Source: Casp-Chloro-G3 sp002816715 (GTDB lineage: Bacteria > Chloroflexota > Dehalococcoidia > Lucifugimonadales > UBA3495). Taken from it: a stretch of DNA of 42,034 nucleotides. Made by a program: the position numbers and the translations under genes. Positions 1 to 7,545 of this stretch are shown piece after piece; positions within the stretch are counted from its first letter, which is position 1; every line of letters starts with the position of its first letter. The notes below the pieces were generated by a model that saw only the letters and a list, made by a program, of their open reading frames with translations, was not told the origin of the DNA and ran no database searches. The stretch lies in NCBI GenBank assembly GCA_027623815.1, contig JAQBUV010000013.1:1-42034 (forward strand), given 5' to 3'.

Positions 1-25
1 GGGGGGGGGGGGGGGGGGGGGGGGG
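1..25. other. Poly-G run at window edge
   Basis: The first 25 bases are all G, followed by ordinary mixed sequence. A homopolymer of this length at the very edge is more likely an assembly or sequencing artefact at a contig end than genomic sequence. This is inference; the run itself is seen directly. Confidence 0.7.
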
Positions 26-46
26 TGTTGTACCCCCTCCCTCTAA

Positions 47-69
47 CTCCCTCCCACCAGGGGAGGGAG
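47..69. repeat. Perfect 9-bp inverted repeat near contig edge
   Basis: CTCCCTCCC at 47-55 pairs with GGGAGGGAG at 61-69 around a 5-nt loop. It lies just beyond the 3' end of the minus-strand FAH-family gene, so it could help end that transcript. There is no T-tract on either strand, so it is not a classical intrinsic terminator. It loosely resembles the CTCTCCC/GGGAGAG end of the dispersed element at 2066-2147. Confidence 0.5.
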
Positions 70-115
70 AACAGCCCTTTCTTGCCAACGGCTTTATTAG
101 TAATTAACTCAGGGG

Positions 116-1057
116 TCAGTAATTGACTTTGGCCCCAGCGTACTTGCCGGTCAACTGGGGGGTGGTTCCTTCCAGGCCCTTCTGCATCCGGTCGAGGCGG
201 GTTTCCCGCGACCAGGTGCGCTTCAGATCGTCACGCACGTTGAGTTGGAGCTTTCCCAGACCGTCAATTTCCATTTCAACGGTATCACCGTCCATCAAGG
301 CGCTCAGGCCACGGTGGTTGGTTCCGGTGGCCACCACGTCCCCCGGTTCCAGCGTATGGATTGAAGTGACCCATTCCATCAGCTTGGGAATTTTGTGGGC
401 CATGTCGCTGCTGTTGAAGTTTTGCTTTAGCCCGCCGTTGACCGAGAGCTTTAACTGAAGGTTCAGTGGGTCGGCAATCTCGTCAGCGGTCACCAACCAA
501 GGGCCCATTGGCGCGAAAGTGTCGCGGGACTTCATCTGATAAAAGGTATTGCCCGCTGGCAACAAACCCCGCGCCGATACGTCGATGAAGTTCAGGTAGC
601 CGAAGATATAATCATAAGCGTTTTCAGCATTAATTTTCTCGGCCCTTTTGCCAATGACCAGGGCCAGTTCGGCTTCATGCTCGAAAATGCTGGCGGGGAC
701 ATCGGGAATCACGATGGTGTCGCCGTCGCCGATAACCGCGTTGGGCGACTTGTGGAAAGCGTTGATCGGCGCTGGCTCGGCGCGGGTGCCGTCTTCCATG
801 TAGTTGACCGCCATTGCCACTATGTTATTGGGTTTGGGCAGGGGCGATCGGAACCGGACCTGACCGGCGGGTTTGCCCTCCTGCTCGTTGACTAGTGCCT
901 CCAATCGGCCCCGATGCTCCGAAAAATTCTCGATGAGCCGATTGAGCAGGTCTTGCGGCGAGGTGTGCGGTATATCCGCCACTGCGCCGCTCACATCGAC
1001 CACAGTTTTGCCTTTCATGACGCCCAGCTTGAAATCGTCAACAAATACCAGCTTCAC
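116..1057 (-). CDS. Fumarylacetoacetate hydrolase (FAH) family protein
   Basis: This 313-residue protein belongs to the FAH superfamily, metal-dependent enzymes that hydrolyse, decarboxylate or isomerise beta-keto acids in catabolic pathways. Diagnostic signs are the metal-binding EHEAELALVIGK segment with its E-x-E pair, an acidic residue in NFIDVSARG, the KSRDTFAPMGPW segment, and the late TGTNHRG/GDTVEMEIDGLG stretch typical of the C-terminal fold. The length fits two-domain members with a small N-terminal domain. The start is GTG at 1057, chosen because AGGAGG lies 7 nt upstream. It is the outermost gene of a loose minus-strand catabolic group, but 120 bp separate it from the MOSC gene. 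Substrate cannot be read from sequence; 2-hydroxyhepta-2,4-diene-dioate isomerase or acylpyruvase-like activity is possible. Confidence 0.88.
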   Translation of the reverse strand: MKLVFVDDFKLGVMKGKTVVDVSGAVADIPHTSPQDLLNRLIENFSEHRGRLEALVNEQEGKPAGQVRFRSPLPKPNNIVAMAVNYMEDGTRAEPAPINAFHKSPNAVIGDGDTIVIPDVPASIFEHEAELALVIGKRAEKINAENAYDYIFGYLNFIDVSARGLLPAGNTFYQMKSRDTFAPMGPWLVTADEIADPLNLQLKLSVNGGLKQNFNSSDMAHKIPKLMEWVTSIHTLEPGDVVATGTNHRGLSALMDGDTVEMEIDGLGKLQLNVRDDLKRTWSRETRLDRMQKGLEGTTPQLTGKYAGAKVNY

Positions 1058-1178
1058 GACTTCTCCTCCTTAATTGATTGGATACAGACCTCCGATGGTG
1101 GCCTAATTATACAGCTATGCGACCGTAGGGCAAGCTAGGCGCTTCAGGAGCAGGGGGTGAGCAAATATTAACTAGTCA

Positions 1179-1991
1179 CTACCTTTTTGCTCTAAGCAAT
1201 TTGACCTCATCCCCTACCGATACTGTGCCCGGGTTTTCGACGATGGCATAAACCCCAAAGTAGGCGTTCCTGGGACTGGGCCGGTAGCCCATGATGAGCC
1301 GGAGGGTATCGACATCCCGCTCACCGGTTGCGGGGTTTTGGGAGACAATGGAACATCTAGGGTCGGGCATGATGGGTTGCAGACGTAGTTCATTGCCCAG
1401 CTGGATCACCCCGCTCAGCCACGAGTCCTCTTCGTGGGGTTGGCATCCTTCCAACAGGAAATTGGGCCGGAATCTGGCACCGGTGAAATTAACCTCAAAA
1501 GCCGTCTGACCGGCGGCTTCTTCCGTCAATCGCTGCAATGAAGCCTCCGACACAATTGAAACGGGAAACTCGTCAAAAGCCTGACCGGAATCGTCCGAGG
1601 CGACCAACTGGACTGGCTCGCCACAGAACTGGGATAGGGCCTCGTGCCAGATTCCTTCAATCAAGTGACCCTTTACCCGGCGGTCCCAGATTACCGTGCC
1701 AATGCCTCTACCTCGCGTTACTGGCCCTTGGCAGGTGTCGCCGTTGGGGAAAGTTAGCCGCAGTGACTCAGGCTCTATTGAGTCAGGTTCTACTAAACAG
1801 CCCGATGAATAATCAGCTTTGACCTGCACCAGTTTGCCCATTTGCCGCTGGGTTAGCAACTTGCCCTGGCTGTTGACTAGATAGAACCGCCGGTCTTCGG
1901 CAACTCCCCGAAAGCCAACGTGTACCGTTTCGGGCTGTTGCAATGCCAGAGACTTTACTGGTGCAGTGTAAATCGCCGTTACTGTAATCAT
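1179..1991 (-). CDS. MOSC domain-containing protein (YcbX/mARC-like)
   Basis: The 270-residue product has an N-terminal MOSC_N beta-barrel region (about 1-90, beginning ITVTAIYTAPVKSL and containing EDRRFYLV) followed by a MOSC domain. The MOSC part shows FTGARFRPNFLLEG and the conserved cysteine in PDPRCSIVSQNP, the residue expected to ligate molybdenum cofactor in mARC/YcbX-type proteins. Such proteins carry or transfer sulfurated Moco and reduce N-hydroxylated compounds. The start is ATG at 1991. No iron-sulfur or flavin domain is fused, so an external electron donor would be needed. No Moco biosynthesis genes are nearby. Family assignment is firm; substrate is unknown. Confidence 0.85.
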   Translation of the reverse strand: MITVTAIYTAPVKSLALQQPETVHVGFRGVAEDRRFYLVNSQGKLLTQRQMGKLVQVKADYSSGCLVEPDSIEPESLRLTFPNGDTCQGPVTRGRGIGTVIWDRRVKGHLIEGIWHEALSQFCGEPVQLVASDDSGQAFDEFPVSIVSEASLQRLTEEAAGQTAFEVNFTGARFRPNFLLEGCQPHEEDSWLSGVIQLGNELRLQPIMPDPRCSIVSQNPATGERDVDTLRLIMGYRPSPRNAYFGVYAIVENPGTVSVGDEVKLLRAKR

Positions 1992-2065
1992 AGCTGCTAT
2001 ATGAGCGGTCTAAACGTAAGCCATCACCCCCCCATTTGGCTAAGTGCACGACACTGTTAGGGAAC

Positions 2066-2147
2066 GGCATCCTCTCCCTTTGTGGGAGAGGACCGGGGTG
2101 AGGGGTATCACCCTCATCCCAGCCTTCTCTCATCAAGGGAGAAGGAG
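2066..2147 (+). repeat. Dispersed imperfect palindromic element A, copy 1
   Basis: About 80 bp with CTCTCCC/GGGAGAG near one end and CCTTCTC/GAGAAGG near the other. The same element appears in the opposite orientation at 19365-19446. Both copies are intergenic. It looks like a REP/MITE-type non-coding repeat. The rest of the 1992-2258 gap shows nothing I can name. Confidence 0.75.
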
Positions 2148-2258
2148 TTTTGCTCATTCCCTGCCGAAAACTTTCGTGTATTAATCTCCGATTGGAAAAG
2201 GTCAGGGTGATGGCTTTCTATATCTGACAGTTGGGGTAGACCAGCGCCACGCCAACCG

Positions 2259-3245
2259 CTAGTTGGGCGTTATCGCCATCGACCGTACTTCGCCAAACTC
2301 CTTCTTCAGCTTGGCCCATGAGTCTCCGCCGTCCTCGCTGACATAGACGTAGCCGTAAAGACTGGCAGCCGCTATCACGTTGGGCCGCTCCGGGTGAGTC
2401 CCGAACCAGTAAATCACCGAGTTAGGTTCGACCGGCAGCGGGGCCACATCCCAAGTCTGCCCGGCGTTTTTAGTGCGACGAATGGCTCCGGTGACTCCGG
2501 GAATAAAATCGCCGTTGCCCACGAACATTACGTCGGGATTGTCGTGTTTGAGGGCCATGCCTCGACAGTAGGATCGGTTGTCCCCTTCGTTAAATTTGGG
2601 AAACTCATGGTAGTCCCAGCTTTCACCTTCGTCGGTGCTGGTGGCGATGCCAAAGGGGCTGGTCACGTATACCGAAGTCTGCCGACCGGGTTTAATCATC
2701 ATTCCGTGAACGTCGCCGTGGAAGGGGTCTGGGCCCAACTCCGGCAGATGCACCCAGCTATCGCCGCCATCCAGGCTCTTGTAAACTCCGTCCACCTCAA
2801 TACCGGCCCAGATGGTGCGGTGGTCGCGGGGGTCAACGATGACGTTGGTGGTGCGGGGGATACCCACGGGGCAAGGGACGGTCACCCCCAGGGACAGCTT
2901 TTCCCAGTTTTTTCCGCCGTCTTTGGAACGAAAAGCGTCGGGCCGCGTTCCGGCAAAAATGGTGTTGCTGTCTTCTGGGTCTACCGCCACCGACCAGGTC
3001 TGAATATTGTCGTCCATCGGCGACTCCAGGTGTTCCCAGTTGACGCCGTTATCGTTGCTACGGAAGATGCCCAGATCGGAACCGGCAATTATCCGGTGGG
3101 GGTCGTCGGGATAGACCGTCAAGGCCCGGACATTACATTCAGAGGGCAACGGATTCCTCACCCGGTTCCAAGTGTCCCCGCCATCGGGACTGTAAGAGAG
3201 GCCACCGCCAACGCACCCTACAAAAATAGTGTAATCCTTCTCCAT
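2259..3245 (-). CDS. BNR/Asp-box repeat beta-propeller protein
   Basis: The 328-residue product is built almost entirely of sialidase-type BNR (Asp-box) repeats. I count seven S/T-x-D-x-G-x-x-W copies, for example SPDGGDTW, SNDNGVNW, SKDGGKNW, SLDGGDSW, STDEGESW, TKNAGQTW and SEDGGDSW, giving a multi-bladed propeller related to the WD40/YVTN/BNR or Ycf48-like superfamily. The start is ATG at 3245: GAGGAGG sits about 8 nt upstream, whereas a start ten codons earlier lacks a ribosome site. From this start there is no signal peptide, so the protein appears cytoplasmic, unlike secreted sialidases. Catalytic sialidase residues cannot be identified, so it is likely a binding or scaffold propeller. 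Flanking intergenic gaps exceed 250 bp, so it is probably monocistronic. Confidence 0.82.
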   Translation of the reverse strand: MEKDYTIFVGCVGGGLSYSPDGGDTWNRVRNPLPSECNVRALTVYPDDPHRIIAGSDLGIFRSNDNGVNWEHLESPMDDNIQTWSVAVDPEDSNTIFAGTRPDAFRSKDGGKNWEKLSLGVTVPCPVGIPRTTNVIVDPRDHRTIWAGIEVDGVYKSLDGGDSWVHLPELGPDPFHGDVHGMMIKPGRQTSVYVTSPFGIATSTDEGESWDYHEFPKFNEGDNRSYCRGMALKHDNPDVMFVGNGDFIPGVTGAIRRTKNAGQTWDVAPLPVEPNSVIYWFGTHPERPNVIAAASLYGYVYVSEDGGDSWAKLKKEFGEVRSMAITPN

Positions 3246-3437
3246 TTCAACATCCTCCTCTCGGTGGAAATACATACCAATCTCCAGGTATGAGGGTATA
3301 ATAGCCCCAAGTTAGGGGAATTGCTACCAGCAAACCGACAGATTGGTTTTTTCTGGTCTTGGAATCTCTTACTATTTGCATGTACGGGGCGGTATACTCC
3401 CAACGCCATCTGCCTTAGGGGTTCGCTATCGCAAAAC

Positions 3438-3527
3438 ATGGTTCGACAAGCCCGTCCTGAGCTTGCCGAAGGGTTTGCCATGAGCGGTGGCGCGCCTCCG
3501 GTCCGCTCATTCTGAGCCTGTAGAAGG
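3438..3527 (+). repeat. Dispersed element C, copy 1 (TTCGACAAGC family)
   Basis: The sequence starts GGTTCGACAAGCCCGTCC, continues through a GAGCTTGCCGAAGGG segment and ends with GAGCCTGTAGAAGG. It is an imperfect long palindrome related to copies at 6245-6290, 21935-22000 and 25067-25155. The gap 3246-3595 otherwise holds no gene I can support. Confidence 0.75.
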
Positions 3528-3595
3528 ATAATTTTCTTCAAGCAGCAGAGTTTTGAGATGGATTTAAAATTGTTAATCCCTGAGAATAGCTTCTA

Positions 3596-5521
3596 ATGTT
3601 TGACCAGCTAGTAAATATATTGCGTCGATTTTTTGGGTGGAGGCCTGATATGCCCTCTAATACCACGCTAACGCCGGAGACACCTAATGAGCCGGCCACC
3701 AAACGTGACTCCCTGGACTTTCGGGATTTGATTTATCGGCCTGCTCTCGTCCGTCTGGAAGACGAGTTGCTGCCCAACAAAGAATACCTTAAGCCATTAG
3801 ATCAAGGCAGAGAGGGAGCTTGCACCGGGTTCGGTCTGGCGGCGGTGATCAACTACCTGCTGCGCGCTAGAGGGGTTTCATCAGAAGAGGCGGCAAGCCC
3901 CCGGATGCTTTATGAAATGGCCAAGCACCACGACCAGTGACCCGGCGAAGACTACGAAGGCTCCAGCGCGCGAGGAGCCATGAAGGGGTGGCACAAGAAC
4001 GGCGTGTGCACGGATACGGCGTGGCCCTACAATCCCCAAGACGCTGGATTCCTGACCAGAGCACGACAGGAGAGCGCCCTCAAGTATCCTCTGGGAGCGT
4101 ATTACCGGATACAGCGCAAGCGGTCTGACCTCCACGCCGCCCTCAACGAAACTCAGGTCGTTTTTGCCACCGCCCAAACCCACCCCGGCTGGCACAACCC
4201 GCAGGATGGGAAAATTCCGTTGGGGTAGGGAGAAGAAAATACTGGGGGACATGCCTTCGCGATTGTCGGTTATACCCAAGAGGGATTCATCATTCAGAAC
4301 TCCTGGGGTGAAGGTTGGGGCGGAGTCACGGTCAAGGGCGTTACCTATCCGGGGTGCGTTATCTGGCAGTACGCCGATTTTGACCGTAACCTGTGGGACG
4401 CCTGGGTAGCTCGACTGGCCCTTCCTCTGGAGTCGATGGAGGCGCTGGCGGCCAGCACCACGCGATACACTGAGGGTCCGGGCGGCACCGAGGCTGCGCC
4501 CAACCTCAAGCCGCCGAGACCGACCATCCGGGAACACTACGTTCACATTGACGATGGGCACTTCGACAACTCGGGCGATTATTATTCCAACCCGGGAGAA
4601 GTTCAGCAGATCATCAAGGATGTTTTAGAAGACAAGCCCGCTCATATTTTGCTATTTGCTCACGGTGGACTCAACTCGGTCAGCAGCGGGGCGGCCCGGG
4701 TTGGGCAGTGGCGTCAGGTTTTCAAGGCCAACGGTATCCACGAAATCCACTTTATCTGGGAGACCGGCTTCACTGAGGAGTTGGCCGATATACTGCGGGC
4801 CAAACTTGGCCTGGCGGAACGGCGGGCCTCCGGGTTCAGCGGCTGGTGGGACAGTGTCCTGGAGCGGTTTGCCCAGCCGGTAGGGTCGGCTCTCTGGACG
4901 GAGATGCAGTGGGACGCGGAACGGGCTTTCCAGCCAGGTAACGCGGGAGACCAGTTCGTGGCCTGGTTGATTGAGGGCATGAAACAAATGCCCGCCGGGG
5001 AGCGACCGCAGATACAATTGGTGGGACACAGAGCTGGTTCCATCTTGCAGGGACATCTGCTAAAAAGCTGGCAGCGCAACGGCGGGACACCCGTCAGCAA
5101 CCTGATATTGTTTGCTCCGGCCTGCACCCATCAGTTCTTTGGTTCCAGTATCAAGCCCGCGCTGGCAGATTCGACGCTGCGCCAGCTTCATCATTTCCTG
5201 CTGGACGACAAAGCTGAGCAGGAAGATAACGTTGCCAATATTTACCGAAAGTCGCTGTTGTACCTGGTGCCCCGGTCTTTTCAGAGCAGAGACGGCACGG
5301 TGCCCATCCTGGGTATGGAGAAATATTTGGAGCAACTGGATTGTTCTGGGATTCAGGATCGGGTGGAGCACTATACGCCGTCGAAAAGGTCCGATTTCAC
5401 CGCCACCAACTCTCACGGCGGCTTTGACGACGACGAAACCACCATGAACTCCATGCTAAAGCTGGTATTGGGTCGAGAGCCGGACCATAAATTTGACGGC
5501 GGCAGCCTGAGTGGGTACTGA
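3596..5521 (+). pseudogene. Papain-family (C1A) protease with C-terminal hydrolase-like domain, two in-frame stops
   Basis: One continuous frame of 642 codons encodes a C1A cysteine protease followed by an alpha/beta-hydrolase-like domain, but it is interrupted by TGA (3938-3940, codon 115) and TAG (4226-4228, codon 211) without any frame change. The protease triad is still visible: Cys76 in DQGREGACTGFG before the first stop, then His219 in GGHAFAIVGY and Asn235 in IIQNSWGEGWGG after the second. The TGA sits where a Trp codon would suit the sequence (HDQ-stop-PGEDYEGSS). In the C-terminal domain the nucleophile elbow reads VGHRAGS, with Arg (AGA, 5030-5032) where Ser is expected. Three separate lesions point to a decaying gene. 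Leaky readthrough or consensus errors are alternatives. No good Shine-Dalgarno precedes the ATG at 3596. Confidence 0.8.
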
Positions 5522-5555
5522 GTGAGGTTGAGTACAGATAAGTAAGCAAGAAACC

Positions 5556-6089
5556 GTGGGGTCTACCCACAAATTCTGTCCCACCTGCGGATACCGATTA
5601 CAGCTAAGATTGCGTGGAGATCGAGAACGGCTGGTCTGCACTGGGTGCGACTCCATCCTGTACCGCAATCCGGCGGTGGGCGTGGCGGTGGTGCTGGTGC
5701 AAGACCGGCAGGTCTTGCTGGGTCGGCGCGCTCGCGGTGAGTATCAAGGTCACTGGTGTATCCCCTGCGGTTACGTTGAATGGGGCGAGGACGTGCGGGA
5801 CGCAGCCAGGCGGGAGTTGTTGGAGGAGACGGGATTGAAGGTGGCACTCGGGCCGGTTTACTCCGTCCATTCCAACTTTCACAACCCAGGGTCGTTAACG
5901 GTGGGCATCTGGTTCTGGGGGCAGGTTTGCGGTGGCAAGCTTGAAGCCGGTGATGATCTGGATGCCGTGGATTATTTTCCTATCGACGCTCTGCCCGAGC
6001 CGATAGCTTTTCCCACCGACCTGCTGGTGCTGGAACAATTGCTGTCGGATTTCCCATATCTTCCCGGCGGCGACTCCGTGACCAAGTAG
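5556..6089 (+). CDS. Nudix hydrolase with N-terminal zinc ribbon
   Basis: The 177-residue protein has a complete Nudix box in the GYVEWGEDVRDAAR segment followed by RELLEETG, matching G-x5-E-x7-REU-x-EE-x-GU. This motif binds Mg2+ and cleaves nucleoside diphosphates linked to another group. Before it, CPTCG and CTGC in the first 32 residues form a rubredoxin-like zinc ribbon, as in NADH-pyrophosphatase (NudC)-like proteins. An in-frame stop at 5529-5531 excludes a longer form, so GTG at 5556 is the only sensible start, though it lacks a strong ribosome site. It follows the broken protease by 34 bp. It is too short for full NudC, so substrate is uncertain (ADP-ribose, NADH or related). Confidence 0.88.
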   Translation: MGSTHKFCPTCGYRLQLRLRGDRERLVCTGCDSILYRNPAVGVAVVLVQDRQVLLGRRARGEYQGHWCIPCGYVEWGEDVRDAARRELLEETGLKVALGPVYSVHSNFHNPGSLTVGIWFWGQVCGGKLEAGDDLDAVDYFPIDALPEPIAFPTDLLVLEQLLSDFPYLPGGDSVTK

Positions 6090-6244
6090 CAGAATACTTG
6101 GGTATTAACCTGCGTTCAAAATCGCGCTGGTTCAACGTTGCATCCCATGGGGCCAAACTTTCTGCGGCTATTCAGGGCAACCCCATCTCGAACAAGATAT
6201 GAGGCAGTCGGGATATTTGGGGCCACCATCCGATTTTGGTGAGT

Positions 6245-6290
6245 TTGTCGAACCATGAGCGGACGGATTCCGCCCATCCTTCGAGGGCCT
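6245..6290 (-). repeat. Dispersed element C, copy 2 (short)
   Basis: TTTGTCGAACCATGAGCGG, then CCTTCGAGGGCCTCAGG, is a shortened inverted copy of the element at 3438-3527. It lies in the convergent 311-bp gap between the Nudix and amidohydrolase genes (6090-6400), where I see no gene or terminator. Confidence 0.6.
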
Positions 6291-6400
6291 CAGGCGCAAC
6301 GGAAACGGATACGTTAGTGTCCAGTTACTCATGCAGTTTCCCTATGTGATGCGGTTTCCCCGAGCCGGAGGGGCAACTGTTGCCGCCGGTGGTCAATGCG

Positions 6401-7417
6401 TTAATCGTCTATCCGGTATACCCGGGTGGCGGTGTCGTGAAACAGATTGGCCCGCTCGGTGGCCGAGTATCCCTGGGATAGCCGCTTGAAGGCGTTGAAC
6501 AGGACGTTGTAAGAAGAGGAAACCTTGTCCGGCGGGAAGTTGCTTTCAAACATGCATCTATCCGGGCTAAATTGTTCGATGCAGTAGTTCATCAAGGGGC
6601 CTAGATGACTGGCCAGTTCTTCGGAGCCGATGGGTTTTTCCCAGGTGTACCAGTCGAAACCGTAGCGAGGCTGCCCGACTCCCCCCAGTTTGAGCACAAT
6701 GTTGGGACACTTCGCCACGGCGGCGATGCCCCGTCGCCACTCTGGTATCACCTCGTCATCCCGGTTGCCGTAGGGGCCGACCCGGTACAGGCCGCCGATA
6801 TGGTTAAGGACGATGGTCAGATCAGGTACAGCGTTGGCAAAATCTACCAACTCAGGCAACTGCGGGAAATACAGAGTGTTTTCCAGGGACAGGCCCCGTC
6901 GGGCCAGTATCCGTGCGCCCTCCCGGAATTTTTCATTGGACAACAGACCTTGCTCCGCTCGGTTTTCCACGTCGGGATGGGGATCCCAAGCGGCAGAATT
7001 GCGTACACCGCGAAATCGGTTGGGGCTGGCGGCCTGCAACGCGTCCAGCACCGGCTCGACTGCGGCTCCCAAGTTCAGGCTGGCGTTGCCGATGATCGCC
7101 GCCGCCGCGCGAGTCGGGCCATACATGCCGTTGGCGCTGGCCGCGGCCAGTCCCTGCACGAACTCCACCTCCCCGACAGAACGCGTTTCCGCTGGCCCGT
7201 CCGGGCGGTACATTGACCTCGCTTCAATGAACACGGTGGAGCGGACATTGTGGCCGCTGTTTAGATCGGCAGCAAGTTCGTGCAGCAGATAACGTTGATA
7301 GGGAACCCGCTCGGGTCGAAAGTCCCAAAAATGGTGGTGTGGATCACATATAGGAAGCTCGGGTTCCAGAGTTGTCTCCGGGGTTAAAGCGAGCCAGTCA
7401 TTGCCTCCGTACGCCAT
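6401..7417 (-). CDS. Amidohydrolase (Amidohydro_2, TIM-barrel metal-dependent hydrolase)
   Basis: The 338-residue protein fits the amidohydrolase-2 family, which includes lactonases, ACMS-decarboxylase relatives and other ring- or C-C-cleaving hydrolases. ICDPHHHFWD near the N terminus provides the H-x-H metal site. LNHIGG supplies a further histidine, and CMFESNFPPDK near the C terminus holds the acidic catalytic position common to this group. The start is ATG at 7417 with GGGAGGG about 7 nt upstream. It is the last gene of the minus-strand run that includes the CoA-transferases and the ThDP enzyme, 128 bp downstream of the latter. That context suggests hydrolysis of a carboxylated lactone or similar intermediate; the exact substrate is not readable. 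Confidence 0.87.
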   Translation of the reverse strand: MAYGGNDWLALTPETTLEPELPICDPHHHFWDFRPERVPYQRYLLHELAADLNSGHNVRSTVFIEARSMYRPDGPAETRSVGEVEFVQGLAAASANGMYGPTRAAAAIIGNASLNLGAAVEPVLDALQAASPNRFRGVRNSAAWDPHPDVENRAEQGLLSNEKFREGARILARRGLSLENTLYFPQLPELVDFANAVPDLTIVLNHIGGLYRVGPYGNRDDEVIPEWRRGIAAVAKCPNIVLKLGGVGQPRYGFDWYTWEKPIGSEELASHLGPLMNYCIEQFSPDRCMFESNFPPDKVSSSYNVLFNAFKRLSQGYSATERANLFHDTATRVYRIDD

Positions 7418-7545
7418 TGCAGTCCCTCCCTAGCCAAGTTTGGCGGGCAAATAATACCACACCTGACCGGATAGGGTAAGCTAGGGCCCCGAAAGAAACT
7501 TCTTGGGAGTTGCCAGATTAACTGGCCAGCGGCAACTCGCCGCGC

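Noticed and set aside
2394..3293. A 299-codon open frame on the plus strand
   Set aside because: It lies opposite the BNR-repeat gene, has no recognisable motif, and the minus-strand frame has clear repeated Asp-boxes and a ribosome site.
3938..3940. TGA read as a sense codon throughout the genome
   Set aside because: Other well-defined genes end in TGA at the expected place, such as the cobalamin subunit (14083-14085) and the PHP gene, so TGA works as a stop here.
4436..5521. A separate 361-codon hydrolase gene
   Set aside because: It is in the same frame as the upstream protease fragments with no ribosome site at its ATG; it is better read as the C-terminal part of one broken gene.
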